From contig NZ_NMQT01000043.1 in NCBI RefSeq assembly GCF_002234405.1, positions 46,439 through 110,438 of the forward strand: 64,000 nucleotides of DNA, given 5' to 3'. This DNA is from Amycolatopsis thailandensis (GTDB lineage Bacteria > Actinomycetota > Actinomycetes > Mycobacteriales > Pseudonocardiaceae). Under the pieces are notes generated by a model. It did not search any database. It saw nothing but the letters and a program-made list of their open reading frames with translations, and was not told the origin of the DNA. Shown in pieces: positions 26,661 through 35,794 of the stretch (its first letter is position 1; every line of letters begins with the position of its first letter). The position numbers and the translations under genes are program-made.

Positions 26661-27602
26661 GTGATCCTCGCGAACGTCGCCGCGTGTTGTTCCTTTTACG
26701 TCGCGGATGTGACTGCCCGCTCGATCGATGCCGCGCTCAACACCTTGGACTCGGTTGACGAGTTCTTGTACCGCCACTGTGGCCGATCCTTCGGGTGGCC
26801 GGAGTCGCCCGCCAGGTTGGCGTATCGGCTACGGAAGTACGCGCAGCGGCGAGGATTGCCTGTATATCTCCCCGGGGCCCTGGCCTCGCGCTTGAACGAC
26901 CAGCTCGACCCTGAACTGCCGCGACCGACCGCGCACGCGGTTCTGCGGCTGCCGGAGTCAGCGACTCGCCGAATCAACACCTGGTCGCCTGGACCCGGCT
27001 ACATCGAGGTCACCACCGCACGAACGTGGGTGCGACGGGACGAGCGGAACGCCGACGAACTGCACATCGTCGACTACGCAGCCGGCAACGCCGCGACCGG
27101 ACCTTCAGTTCGGACAGCTGTTCTGCCCGCGGCCAATGCGCTCTCGTTCGCGGGCGCAGCACCTGAGCACCCGGAAATGACGTCGGCGATCGGCTGGAGT
27201 GAGGAGCCCATCGACACAGGACACCCCGCGCTGCGTTACCAGGACGAGGTGCGGTCGCTTCGCAATGAGCTGCGGGAACGTCTTCGGCTGGACCAGGACA
27301 CCTACCGTGCACTGGTGCCCATCATGCAGGTCACCTCTCTGCCGCAAGGTGGGTTCCAGGTCGGGCTCGAGGTGACCGCCGGTCCAGGGCTGGGCGGGAC
27401 CTCGCTGCTGGCCGGCGCGCTCTCCCGCCTGGCCCGCGGCCTTGGCGCCGAATCTGGCTGGGGGATCTCCGCGGCCGGCTGGACTCCTGTTCCGTGCGCA
27501 GCCAACAGCCCGCTGCTGTATCCGGTGTTCCCGGCGGCTTTGCAGAAGCTGGGCCTCTCCGATTCCTGGCCCTACCTCCCGGTGACACCCGAGACAGCGT
27601 GA
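26661..27602 (+). CDS. Hypothetical protein, single-gene unit
   Basis: 313 residues from GTG 26661 after GGGGGAG. The N-half (VADVTARSIDAALNTLDSVDEFLYRHCGRSFGWPESP) is helical; the C-terminal part is Gly/Ala-rich (TAGPGLGGTSLLAGALSRLARGLGAESGWG). No domain recognised. It immediately precedes the ligase unit. Confidence 0.65.
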   Translation: MILANVAACCSFYVADVTARSIDAALNTLDSVDEFLYRHCGRSFGWPESPARLAYRLRKYAQRRGLPVYLPGALASRLNDQLDPELPRPTAHAVLRLPESATRRINTWSPGPGYIEVTTARTWVRRDERNADELHIVDYAAGNAATGPSVRTAVLPAANALSFAGAAPEHPEMTSAIGWSEEPIDTGHPALRYQDEVRSLRNELRERLRLDQDTYRALVPIMQVTSLPQGGFQVGLEVTAGPGLGGTSLLAGALSRLARGLGAESGWGISAAGWTPVPCAANSPLLYPVFPAALQKLGLSDSWPYLPVTPETA

Positions 27603-27633
27603 CTCCCGGCTGGTGACGCACCCCGGCGACTGA

Positions 27634-27719
27634 AGCACGACGCGCCCGGCCCCCGGTCCGGGGGTACGGGCGCTCGGCTCAGCACCGAGCGCCCTCGCCG
27701 GGGCCGGGCGCGTCGTGCT
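27634..27719. promoter_or_regulatory. Palindromic leader module of the ligase gene
   Basis: Perfect 20-bp outer stem (27634-27653 / 27700-27719) enclosing a perfect 10-bp hairpin GGGCGCTCGG...CCGAGCGCCC. A GTCCACGTCAC variant of the shared motif follows at 27732; start codon 45 bases after the stem. Confidence 0.75.
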
Positions 27720-27764
27720 GCCCCGCACGGGGTCCACGTCACCACCAGCGAGGAGCACGTACTC

Positions 27765-29816
27765 ATGGACTCCATCCCCGCACCAGCGACCCCGTTCGAC
27801 GATCTGGCCTCCTTCGAACAGGCCGTCGAGCGAGCACACACCGCCGCACAGGCCTACTTCGGCGGCGAAACACCAACCATGCCGGACGGCGACTACGACC
27901 ACCTGGTCGCACGCATCGCCACGAGCATGGCCGCGAATCCGCAGTGGGACGATCGCGGTGTCACCACCGCGGTGGCCGCCGGAATCTCCGCCGGAGAGGT
28001 GCGGCACGAGACGCCGATGCTCAGCCTCGACAAAATCACCACCGCCGCCGAACTTGAGCAGTTCACGAACACGCTGAACGCCGGCACAGCGGTGGTCGAG
28101 GCCAAGTTCGACGGCATGGCCTGCCACGTCGACTATCACGACGGCCGCCTGGTCCGCGCCGTAAGCCGCGGCGACGGCATGGCCGGCGACGACATCACAC
28201 ACCAGGTCACCCGCGAGCCCGGCGTCGCCGGGCTGCCCAAGAGCCTCCCGCACCCGTGGAGCGGGTCGGTCCGCGGCGAGATCTTCATGACCAACACCGA
28301 CTTCGAGACCGCCAACGCCGCTCGTGTCGCCGCCGGGAAGCCGCCGTTCGTCAACCCGCGCAACGCGGTCGCCGGCTCGATCCGCAAGATCGAACGCATC
28401 CACAGCGTGCCGATGAGCTTCGCCGCCTACGCCATCAGCGGTGACGGACTCGAGGACGTCGACAGCCACCTGGAACGCATGGCCCACGCCCGCCTGTCCG
28501 GGATCACCACCGCGACCATGCTCACCGCCGGAGCACTACCGGTCGGCACACTGGGCTACGGCCACCGGGCCGAGGATCTGCAGCGTGCCGTCGACGCTCT
28601 CGGCGACCTGCGGCCGAGTCTCGGGTTTCCGATCGACGGCGCCGTGATCAAGGCCGATTCACGCGCCGTGCGGACACGGCTGGGCAGCCACAGCAGCGCG
28701 CCACGCTGGGCCGTGGCCTACAAGTACCCGCCGGACACCGTTTACTCGATCCTGCGCGGCATCGAGGTCTCTGTCGGCAGGACCGGCCGCGCGGGCTTCC
28801 GCGCGGTCATCGATCCGGTGACGGTGGCCGGGACCACGATCCGCTACGCGAGCCTGCACAACGTAGACTGGATCGCCCAGCAGGGCCTCGGCATCGGATC
28901 CCGCGTGTCGGTGGTTCGGGCCAATGACGTGATTCCTCGCGTCACCGCCGCCGTCGGGGAGCAGCCCGCGGATGTGGTGCCGTGGATCCCGCCCGCCAGG
29001 TGCCCGCAATGTGATCAGCCCTGGGAACGCACGGGGCAGCTCTGGCGCTGCACCACCCCGGCCTGTTCGCTGGTGTCCTTGCTGACCTACGCGGCCAGCC
29101 GCGACGTCCTCGACATCGACGGACTGGGGGAGGAGGTCGCGGCCGCGCTCGTGGAGGCTGAACTGGTCCGGGACCTGGCCGACCTGTACACGCTGACATC
29201 CGACCGGATCGCCCAGGCATCGTACGTGCGCGCCGGTACCACGGGCGGGCGCCGCATCGGCGCGGCAACCGCTCTCAACCTGGTCGCGGGCATCGCCGCG
29301 GCGAAGGAACGACCGCTGGCCCGGCACATCACCTCGCTCGGGATCCGCATGACCGGACGCCGCATGGGCCGCACGCTGGCCCAGCACTTCGGAACCCTCG
29401 ACGCGCTGCGAGCCGCCACCGTCGAGGAGCTCGCCGTCGTCGACGGCATCGGGGCGACGAAAGCCTTCTCGATCCACACCGGCCTGCGCGACCTCGCCGG
29501 CATCCTCGACCGGCTGACAGCTGTAGGCATCACGACCGTCCACGAGACCACGCCGGCGGCGGCGCAGGGTGCGCTGGCAGGGAAGCGCGTCGTCATCACC
29601 GGCGCGATCCCGACCATGTCCCGGACACAGGCACAGGAAGCCGCCGAACGACTCGATGCCACCGTGTCCGGCTCGGTCACCGCCAGGACGGACCTGCTCG
29701 TCGTCGGTGCGGGCTCCTCCGCCCGCAGCAAGCTCGCCAAAGCGAACAAACTCGGTGTCCCCACGATGTCCGCCGAGGACTTCCTGGCCCTGCATGCCCA
29801 GGCTGCCACCTCGTAG
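27765..29816 (+). CDS. ligA: NAD-dependent DNA ligase
   Basis: 683 residues, full family length. Order: Ia domain (residues ~20-85, DGDYDHLVARI), adenylation domain with nucleophile Lys114 in EAKFDGM, OB fold (~335-400), Cys4 zinc finger (RCPQC...WRCTTPACSL, ~409-431), helix-hairpin-helix repeats (~450-590) and a BRCT domain (~605-683, LAGKRVVITGAIPTMSRTQAQEAAERL). It seals nicks using NAD+. The chromosome will have its own copy, so this is an element-borne second ligase; the sequence shows no lost motif. GCGAGGAG lies ~10 bases before the ATG. Confidence 0.93.
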   Translation: MDSIPAPATPFDDLASFEQAVERAHTAAQAYFGGETPTMPDGDYDHLVARIATSMAANPQWDDRGVTTAVAAGISAGEVRHETPMLSLDKITTAAELEQFTNTLNAGTAVVEAKFDGMACHVDYHDGRLVRAVSRGDGMAGDDITHQVTREPGVAGLPKSLPHPWSGSVRGEIFMTNTDFETANAARVAAGKPPFVNPRNAVAGSIRKIERIHSVPMSFAAYAISGDGLEDVDSHLERMAHARLSGITTATMLTAGALPVGTLGYGHRAEDLQRAVDALGDLRPSLGFPIDGAVIKADSRAVRTRLGSHSSAPRWAVAYKYPPDTVYSILRGIEVSVGRTGRAGFRAVIDPVTVAGTTIRYASLHNVDWIAQQGLGIGSRVSVVRANDVIPRVTAAVGEQPADVVPWIPPARCPQCDQPWERTGQLWRCTTPACSLVSLLTYAASRDVLDIDGLGEEVAAALVEAELVRDLADLYTLTSDRIAQASYVRAGTTGGRRIGAATALNLVAGIAAAKERPLARHITSLGIRMTGRRMGRTLAQHFGTLDALRAATVEELAVVDGIGATKAFSIHTGLRDLAGILDRLTAVGITTVHETTPAAAQGALAGKRVVITGAIPTMSRTQAQEAAERLDATVSGSVTARTDLLVVGAGSSARSKLAKANKLGVPTMSAEDFLALHAQAATS

Positions 29817-29834
29817 CCAGCCTGCTTTCGGCAC

Positions 29835-29865
29835 CGGCACGGCCCGAATCTCCCGGGCCGTGCCG
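29835..29865 (+). terminator. Hairpin after the ligase gene
   Basis: Perfect 12-bp stem (29835-29846 / 29854-29865), 7-base loop, 19 bases after the ligase stop. Confidence 0.6.
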
Positions 29866-29906
29866 CGGTTCAGACCTATCCCCGCAATCATCGGAGGCAG
29901 CCCAGC

Positions 29907-30347
29907 ATGCCCAGGATCAACCGCTCGATCTCATTGCAGTTCATCGTCCGCTCCCTCGCGCACGCTCCGGACAACGAGTCCTACGGTGAGAAGATCGCCC
30001 GCGAAGCGGGGATAACCTCCAGCTCTGTCTACAGAGCACTGGAAAGTCTCATCGAACGAGGGTTCGCCCGGAGGACACGCCAAGAACCGGGCGCCCACGG
30101 AACGCCGCGTCGCTACGTCCAGCTCACCATCGCCGGGCTTGACCTGGCGAGGAAGTGGAACGTGCTGAGTCTCGAAGCCGCTGCGGCACAACGACTGCGC
30201 GCGATCGCCGAATCGCTCGGTCATGAACCGGGCAGCGACCTGCATCGAGCAGCTGATCAGCTCGTCGACTCGAGCTGGGCCGTGCCACCGTTCGACAGCG
30301 CGGCCGTCGTAGCCGCGGTCCTCGGCCCCGCAGGCCCGGACCAGTAG
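29907..30347 (+). CDS. Winged-helix (PadR/MarR-like) regulator
   Basis: 146 residues. The wHTH is clear: RSLAHAPDNESYGEKIAREAGITSSSVYRALESLIERGFARRTRQ then a wing (GTPRRYVQLTIAGLDLARKW), as in PadR-family proteins. The C-terminal helical part may dimerise. Preceded by TCGGAGG, 11 bases from the ATG. Confidence 0.75.
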   Translation: MPRINRSISLQFIVRSLAHAPDNESYGEKIAREAGITSSSVYRALESLIERGFARRTRQEPGAHGTPRRYVQLTIAGLDLARKWNVLSLEAAAAQRLRAIAESLGHEPGSDLHRAADQLVDSSWAVPPFDSAAVVAAVLGPAGPDQ

Positions 30348-30536
30348 CGCTCGACGGTCGAGACAGTGACCAGCCAACGAACACCCGTCCGGCACGACGC
30401 CCGGCCGCCCGGGCGCGGCGCCGCTCCCGACGAAACGCCTCGGTGTCCTCCCGGACATCTCCCTGTTCCGCAGCTACTGTCGTTGTTGCTGGCCGGTGGT
30501 GGAACGAGAACTCGCAGCACGTCAGCAGACCTGGCT

Positions 30537-30596
30537 GGGCGGGTCAAGGCAAACCGCTTCGCGGTCGTCGCAAGCGCCGAGCCTTGCACCTCGCCC
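30537..30596. promoter_or_regulatory. Palindromic leader module of the ssb gene
   Basis: GGGCG and CAAGGC (30537-30550) pair with GCCTTG and CGCCC (30581-30596); inner hairpin CCGCTTCGCGG. GTTCACGCAC at 30621 is one mismatch from the shared motif. A further small hairpin, GGACACG/CGTGTCC, is at 30651-30667. Confidence 0.65.
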
Positions 30597-30687
30597 GTCC
30601 CGGCCCGCTGCGAGACGCGTGTTCACGCACCACACCCACCGACCACACAGGACACGACACGTGTCCCGCAGAACCAGGAGAGATCCC

Positions 30688-31173
30688 ATGGCTGGAGACA
30701 CCTACATCACGGTGATCGGCAACGTCACGTCCGACCCGGAGCTTCGCTTCACCCCGTCGGGTGCGGCGGTCGCGAACTTCACGATCGCGTCCACCCCGCG
30801 CACGCTGGACCGTCAGTCCGGTGAGTGGAAGGACGGCGAGGCCCTGTTCCTGCGTTGCAGCCTCTGGCGTCAGGCGGCCGAGAACGTCGCCGAGTCGGTG
30901 ACCCGGGGAGCCCGTGTCATAGCGTACGGCAGGCTGAAGCAGCGGTCTTTCGAGACCAAGGAAGGCGAGAAGCGCACTGTCGTCGAGCTCGAGGTCGATG
31001 AGATCGGCCCGTCGCTGCGCTACGCCACCGCCAAGGTGAACAAGGTCAGCCGTGGCACCGGTGGCGGTGGCGGCGGCTTCGGTGGAGGTGGCGGTGACCA
31101 GGGCACCCCGCCCGCCGGCGACCCGTGGGGCAACGGCGCCTCTGCGGGGCCGGACGACCAGCCCCCGTTCTGA
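30688..31173 (+). CDS. ssb: Single-stranded DNA-binding protein
   Basis: 161 residues. An OB fold (residues 1-110: [73 protein letters not shown]) followed by a Gly-rich linker and the acidic tip DDQPPF that binds partner proteins. Full-length and apparently functional. AGGAGAG is 7 bases before the ATG. Mobile elements carry SSB to protect or recruit proteins to single-stranded DNA. Confidence 0.93.
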   Translation: MAGDTYITVIGNVTSDPELRFTPSGAAVANFTIASTPRTLDRQSGEWKDGEALFLRCSLWRQAAENVAESVTRGARVIAYGRLKQRSFETKEGEKRTVVELEVDEIGPSLRYATAKVNKVSRGTGGGGGGFGGGGGDQGTPPAGDPWGNGASAGPDDQPPF

Positions 31174-31186
31174 TCCCGCCGCGGTT

Positions 31187-31221
31187 CGCGGGCCGGTCCC
31201 CCGTCGGGGCACCGGCCCGCG
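31187..31221 (+). terminator. Hairpin after ssb
   Basis: 11-bp stem (31187-31197 / 31211-31221) extended by a CCCC/GGGG pair in the loop region, 14 bases past the ssb stop. Confidence 0.6.
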
Positions 31222-31426
31222 AGGCCGGTAAAGACAGCCAGCCTGGCGATGAGCGCCGCCTCGTCGCCGTCTAACAGCACGCGGCGGGCCAGACCCGGCG
31301 CCGGTCACGCAGCACCACCTCGAGCATGGACATTCCTGGCTCGCCAGACCAGGGCGAGAATCACCGACGCAGCCGGTCGCTGAAGGCCAGGCCGAGGCAG
31401 GGTGTCTGGCTCGGCGTTGGCCGGGC

Positions 31427-32092
31427 CTACTGCGGAAGTCGCGCTACCCGCCTGTGAAGAGCGTGCTGTGGATTGATCCGGTACATCCGCGATCGGAATC
31501 GTTCCTGCTCGACGGGGTCGCGCTGCACAGGAACGTGGCAGCCGGTGTCGAGATCCAGGTGCCCCCAGATCCCCTGGTTGGCCTCGTCATGGAGCCAGCG
31601 GCCGCAGATGATGACCGAGACGGTGCGGCCTGGCGATTCAACGTGCTTCACTTGGTGGTAGTCGCGGTCGACGATCCGGTTCACCGAGCCAGGGACGTTG
31701 AGCACGCTTCCTCTATACACCAACAATCCGGTGGCCGAGCGATACCAATGTTCATCTTCGTAAGCGCTCAGGGCTGGATGGGCTTCCATGACCACCCACG
31801 GATGAGTGTGTGGCTTGGAAGTCTCGCCAGCTCGCAGATCGGGGCGATACCAGATATTGATTTTGATGGTCAGCTCAAGGGTCTGAACCACGACGAACTC
31901 GGCCTTATAGGCCAGCGGGTCGCCAGCGTCATCGTCATCCGGACTCGGGATGAGCCACCAGCGTGCCGGGTCGGCGAACGCTTCCCAGGCGAGCGCGCAG
32001 TGGGCGGGTGCATGAGAAGCCAGGCAATCGACAGCTGCACCGAAGATCTCTTCATCCACGGCCAGGCCAGGGATGATTTGAACGACACGCAT
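31427..32092 (-). CDS. Cupin-fold protein
   Basis: 221 residues from ATG 32092 (AAAGAGAA just upstream). The metal-binding cupin motif appears as KPHTHPWVVMEAHP and a second strand with VYRGSVLNVPGSVNRIVDRDYHQV, both beta-rich, as in cysteine-dioxygenase-like or hydroxylase cupins. Substrate unknown. The frame stays open to 32275, so an earlier start cannot be excluded. An imperfect TGTCCATAAGGACA repeat (32366-32379) in its upstream region may be an operator. Confidence 0.6.
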   Translation of the reverse strand: MRVVQIIPGLAVDEEIFGAAVDCLASHAPAHCALAWEAFADPARWWLIPSPDDDDAGDPLAYKAEFVVVQTLELTIKINIWYRPDLRAGETSKPHTHPWVVMEAHPALSAYEDEHWYRSATGLLVYRGSVLNVPGSVNRIVDRDYHQVKHVESPGRTVSVIICGRWLHDEANQGIWGHLDLDTGCHVPVQRDPVEQERFRSRMYRINPQHALHRRVARLPQ

Positions 32093-32275
32093 GGGTTCTC
32101 TTTCGCTGCAATGGGATTCGCGATCGGCAACATCTATCGAAGGCGCTGGCGATTGCCCTGTCACTCGCATAGGGGAGTTCTGAAGAAAAGAGCGCCGCAA
32201 AGCTCCACGTAATCGAGGCAGCAAGTTCAAGGAATCTGAGGGCTTCGTACTCGGAGTGACCTCCGCGATGGACAC

Positions 32276-32610
32276 TCTGATCCTTCCGCGGCGGCGACTG
32301 ACTCCCTACACGCTGACAGGAGCCTGCCTATTGAGGCCAGCGATATCGAGCTAATGGCGAAAAACTGTCCATAAGGACAACTACCCAACGAAAAGTGTCT
32401 TCCCGCGAGTGCTCTGCGGAGGGCCGATCTGTCACGACGGTAGCCGCGACAGTCGGGGTCCCGATCTACGCGCAGCAGGCTGTCCCGGAACTGCCCCGGC
32501 GCCACCCGTTGAGCGAGCGCAACTCCAGGCCCGGCTGCTCCAGATCGGCCCCGCAGGCCGCCGGTCAGACCGAAGCGCAGACCGATCCACGCCGTCGACC
32601 GGGCAATCAG
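32276..32610. other. Spacer between two minus-strand units
   Basis: AT-richer stretch (32330-32400) that includes TGTCCATAAGGACA; a promoter region for the cupin gene is likely. No gene seen. Confidence 0.4.
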
Positions 32611-32937
32611 TCATCCAGGTGCTGAGCCGCCGCGCTCCTCACGGCTGCGGCGTCGTTCCAGCACGGCTTCGGGATCGAAGTACCCGGTGGACGCCCGAGC
32701 AGCGAAGAGTTCCCACTCTGTCGGGGTGTAAGTGATGACCAGGTCCTCATCCGTGCGGGGCGGAGTCCGCCGGACCGCGGTGTAGATGACACCATCCGTA
32801 TGGCGCACAAACGCCACCTCGACGACTTCGACGCCGGCCTCGACATCTTCGCCGCCCTGCCAATGCGCGTTGCTCAGGTCGAGGTGACCGAGGACGTCAC
32901 CACTCTTGCTGTAGATCGGCGCCGTGGTCCTGCGCAT
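32611..32937 (-). CDS. DUF397-like small protein
   Basis: 108 residues. VEVVEVAFVRHTDGVIYTAVRRTPPRTDEDLVITYTPTEWELFAARASTGYFD matches the DUF397 pattern (VEVA, D.K.P.GP.L.FTP.EW..F......FD) common in Streptomyces and Pseudonocardiaceae, where such genes sit beside XRE regulators of the AbaA/WhiJ type. No XRE partner is adjacent here. C-terminal tail is Arg/Glu-rich. Confidence 0.65.
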   Translation of the reverse strand: MRRTTAPIYSKSGDVLGHLDLSNAHWQGGEDVEAGVEVVEVAFVRHTDGVIYTAVRRTPPRTDEDLVITYTPTEWELFAARASTGYFDPEAVLERRRSREERGGSAPG

Positions 32938-33212
32938 CGCCTGGTCCTCACAAGTTCTGCTGGTCGATCGCGTCCGAAGGTGTACCCGACACCATGTCCT
33001 CCGCTAGGAGCGCCTGTCGGCGTATGACGCGGACGTCGTCGACGCGGCCCGGCTGCGCCCCTCAAGCTGTGGCCTGAGCGTTCAGCGATGACCTGTCCAC
33101 CGTTCTCCGGCTACGACGATATCGCTCGGCGATCTGGACACCCACCGCGGCCCGAGGGCTTGCCGACGCTGGCAGGCTCCGGCGGCTGCGCCCGAACCCC
33201 TGCCAGCCCGCA

Positions 33213-33276
33213 CCGACCGGGGGAGACGAGCCTCGCTGCGCTCGGTCGCGCTGACGCGCGATCCCACCCCGGTCGG
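33213..33276. promoter_or_regulatory. Palindromic module, second class, copy 1
   Basis: 10-bp outer stem CCGACCGGGG (33213-33222 / 33267-33276) enclosing GCCTCGCTGCGCTCGGTCGC and a GCGCTGACGCGC hairpin. Two other copies of the inner 20-mer lie at about 61352 and 63934. Confidence 0.65.
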
Positions 33277-33424
33277 GCGAGCCGCGGGGTCCCGGCCGGT
33301 CCGCCGGAGCCTGCTCTGCGGCCGTCGCCCTCAACCCACAGCGGCTGCCCGAGTTCCCGCGTCGGTCATCGATCGGGGCGGAACTCCAGTGAGTCCCTGG
33401 CAGCCACTAATCCGTAGGAGAGAA

Positions 33425-33571
33425 ATGAAGCTGACGACGCTGGCCAAGTCGAAGTGCATCCAGGACCTGGCTCTCGTGATGGACATGGGTGTGCCGTCCG
33501 CGTCGGGAACGTGCATCTACCACGGAGCCTTCGATTCGGAGTCCGGTGCGTGCCCTCGCTGCAACCGCTGA
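33425..33571 (+). CDS. Small zinc-type protein
   Basis: 48 residues (MKLTTLAKSKCIQDLALVMD...GTCIYHGAFDSESGACPRCNR). GTAGGAGAG precedes the ATG. The final CPRC with an upstream Cys and His could bind one zinc. Followed by a strong hairpin, so it is a complete transcription unit. Confidence 0.6.
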   Translation: MKLTTLAKSKCIQDLALVMDMGVPSASGTCIYHGAFDSESGACPRCNR

Positions 33572-33610
33572 TAGCGGTGCCTCCTGTGTAGCGACCCCGA
33601 TCTAGATGTT

Positions 33611-33649
33611 CGCGGTGCCCCTGCGTAGCTGACTACGCAGGGCACCGCG
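33611..33649 (+). terminator. Hairpin terminator
   Basis: 17-bp stem with one bulged C (33611-33628 / 33633-33649), loop CTGA, 40 bases after the small zinc-type protein gene. Confidence 0.7.
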
Positions 33650-33877
33650 ACTGCCAAACGTCTGTGAAAAGCGCGGTACCCCTCCCGGCCGTGCCTTGCT
33701 GCGGGTCTCGCCGGGCGCGCCTGTGCGGGTCGTTGCCGCACGCCACCGGTGCCCGGCCGCGCTTGATGTCCGCCCCCGCGCCGAAAACCAGTGGGCACGG
33801 CCACAGAAGCAACTCAGCTCTTCCTCTCGGCGATCGCCAATGCCATTTCCTCACAAATTTCGAAGGAGCACCACGCG

Positions 33878-35029
33878 ATGACCACTATGGAGTCCGTACT
33901 CACTCGGCGCGACGCGCGCCTGCCCGACATGGTCGAATTGTTGCAACGCCAGCATGACAGCAAACTCGACGTTGTCGTGCCCGCCCGCGATCTGCGCATG
34001 GTCGGAGGGCGCTTGGCGATCGACGGGATCGGCGAGCCGACGATCACTCTCGATGGCGTCACGTCGACCACCGGCATTTTCGTGCCGACAGCGACGTGCG
34101 ACGGGGGCTTCGCCGACAAGCTCGGCATCCCCGTGAGGTACCTGCGGCGGATGCGCGAGACCGGGCACCTGGACCTGCTCGACCACAACATCAACGAGTG
34201 GCTCGCCGAGGATCCAGCCAAGCGGTTCCTCACCCGCAACTTCCGAGGAGTCGGCGGCACCCCGGGCATTTCCCGCGCACTGCTGTCCGAACAGTACCGG
34301 TTCGTCGACAACCTCGATGTGCTGATGGCGGTTCTTGAGGGGATCCGGATGGCCGGCGTGCACGTCGACGTGTCCCAATGCGACCTGACCGAAACCCGGA
34401 TGTATGTCCAGATCCGATGCCCGGAGGTCTTCGCCTACGCTCCCGCTCTGCTGCGCAACTACACCAGCCCGTTCACCGGCAACCGCGGCGCGGACAACCC
34501 GATCGTGTTCGCCGGGTTCGTCTTCAGCAACTCCGAGGTCGGGCACGGATCCTTCTCCATCACCCCGCGGATCGTCGTCCAGGTCTGCGACAACGGCATG
34601 ACCGTCACCCAGGACGTCATGCGCGAAGTACACCTGGGCGGCAAGCTCGCCGACGGCGTCGTCCGCTGGAGCGCCGACACCCAGGCCGCTGCGCTGGACG
34701 TGCTGGTCAAGCAGGCACGCGACGCGGTGAACACCTTCCTCAACCCGGCCTACGTGCAGGCCAAGATCGCCGAGGTGGAGGCCGACGCCGGCGTGCGGGT
34801 GGAGGACCTCGAGGAGACGATCACCTACGTCGGCAAGCAGCTGCGGTTCACCGAAGCCGAGCGCAAGACGATCCTCAGCCACTTTTTCGACGCCGGCGAC
34901 CGGACCTCCGGCGGTGTGCTGCACGCGGTCACCAGCGCCGCGCAGACCATCGACGACGCGGACGAGGCCTACGCCCTGGAACGGCAGGGGCTCCCGGCGA
35001 TGCGGCACGCCGCGGCATTCCAGCGCTGA
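33878..35029 (+). CDS. DUF932-like plasmid/phage protein
   Basis: 383 residues from ATG 33878 (GAAGGAG 8 bases upstream; an open frame extends to 33791). Features of DUF932 proteins: an N-terminal region like LPVPARDLRMVGGRLAIDGIG, GGFADKLGIPVRYLRRMRE, then SEQYRFVDNLDVL, and C-terminal helices. Homologues occur on conjugative plasmids and phages, often in early-entry regions; the molecular role is not known. Not named from a search, only from pattern. Confidence 0.6.
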   Translation: MTTMESVLTRRDARLPDMVELLQRQHDSKLDVVVPARDLRMVGGRLAIDGIGEPTITLDGVTSTTGIFVPTATCDGGFADKLGIPVRYLRRMRETGHLDLLDHNINEWLAEDPAKRFLTRNFRGVGGTPGISRALLSEQYRFVDNLDVLMAVLEGIRMAGVHVDVSQCDLTETRMYVQIRCPEVFAYAPALLRNYTSPFTGNRGADNPIVFAGFVFSNSEVGHGSFSITPRIVVQVCDNGMTVTQDVMREVHLGGKLADGVVRWSADTQAAALDVLVKQARDAVNTFLNPAYVQAKIAEVEADAGVRVEDLEETITYVGKQLRFTEAERKTILSHFFDAGDRTSGGVLHAVTSAAQTIDDADEAYALERQGLPAMRHAAAFQR

Positions 35030-35038
35030 CTCCCGCCG

Positions 35039-35090
35039 CGGGGCGGCCGCGCAGTGTCGCGGCCGCCCCGCTCGGGCCCTCACCGAGCGG
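35039..35090. terminator. Twin overlapping hairpins after the DUF932-like gene
   Basis: CGGGGCGGCCGCG (35039-35051 / 35058-35070) and CCGCTCGG (35068-35075 / 35083-35090); they overlap and cannot both form. Confidence 0.65.
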
Positions 35091-35155
35091 TCGTCGCTGT
35101 GACGCGGAAACCGGCGAACCCGAGCACAACGGCGGCGAGGCACGCGGCGATGAAC

Positions 35156-35216
35156 CCGGCTCCACCCGGACGGACCGCGACCTGGTCACGGCCGCGACGT
35201 CCCCGGGTGGAGCCGG
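35156..35216. promoter_or_regulatory. Palindromic leader module
   Basis: Perfect 14-bp stem CCGGCTCCACCCGG (35156-35169 / 35203-35216); ends 90 bases before the next start. Confidence 0.6.
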
Positions 35217-35306
35217 AACCCCCGCCGTCCTGCGGACCTCACCGCCGCCGCGCTACGCCCCGCTCGTCCGCGCCACACACCTCCTCTGCCCGAAGGACCC
35301 AGCCCG

Positions 35307-35546
35307 ATGAGCATCCACTTCGACAAACTCACTGCCGCCCACGTCGCCGACTGGGCACGGGGAACCCTCGAGGACGGGTTGGAGGGCTGGACCATGGCAG
35401 GGGACGACGTACCTCTCCAGTACCGGATGCAGCCGCAGGCAGACGACACCTGGATCTTCGAGCCGACGCCCTACCCGCCCGACGGTTGGGAACGGCCGAC
35501 ACAACGCTTCGCCATCCAGATCGCCGTCACCGAAGTCCAGAACTGA
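35307..35546 (+). CDS. Hypothetical protein, single-gene unit
   Basis: 79 residues starting MSIHFDKLTAAHVADWARGT; beta-rich C-half (DTWIFEPTPYPPDGWERPTQRFAIQIAVTEV). GAAGGACCC precedes the ATG by ~9 bases. No family recognised. Confidence 0.65.
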   Translation: MSIHFDKLTAAHVADWARGTLEDGLEGWTMAGDDVPLQYRMQPQADDTWIFEPTPYPPDGWERPTQRFAIQIAVTEVQN

Positions 35547-35566
35547 ACGACACCCGGCCCTGAGCG

Positions 35567-35612
35567 ACACCAGTCCGGCTGTTCCCGCACGGGAACAGCC
35601 GGACTGGTGTCT
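35567..35612 (+). terminator. Long perfect hairpin
   Basis: 22-bp perfect stem with a 2-base loop (35567-35588 / 35591-35612), extended by CTGAG/CTCAG beyond a bulge. Follows the 79-residue gene by 20 bases. Confidence 0.75.
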
Positions 35613-35673
35613 CAGCACTGAGAACCAGCTCCTCCTGCGCCCGGCGCGCGTGGACCGGCCACGCCAGCAGACC

Positions 35674-35742
35674 GGCGAGGGCGGTCCAGGCCCGCGCCGC
35701 TACTCGGTCCGGCTCCGCCGAGCCTGGACCGCCCGTCTCGCC
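35674..35742. promoter_or_regulatory. Palindromic leader module of the methyltransferase
   Basis: Outer arms 35674-35691 and 35722-35742 pair over 17 positions with small bulges; inner TCCGGCTCCGCCGA hairpin. GTCCACGCAT at 35762, then CAGGAGG and GTG at 35795. Confidence 0.7.
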
Positions 35743-35794
35743 GCCCCGCTGCTCCGCCCTGGTCCACGCATCGCGCCGACCAGGAGGAAACACA

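Noticed and set aside
27105..28487. A 460-residue minus-strand frame
   Set aside because: Shadow of the hypothetical and ligase genes, which have clear motifs on the plus strand.
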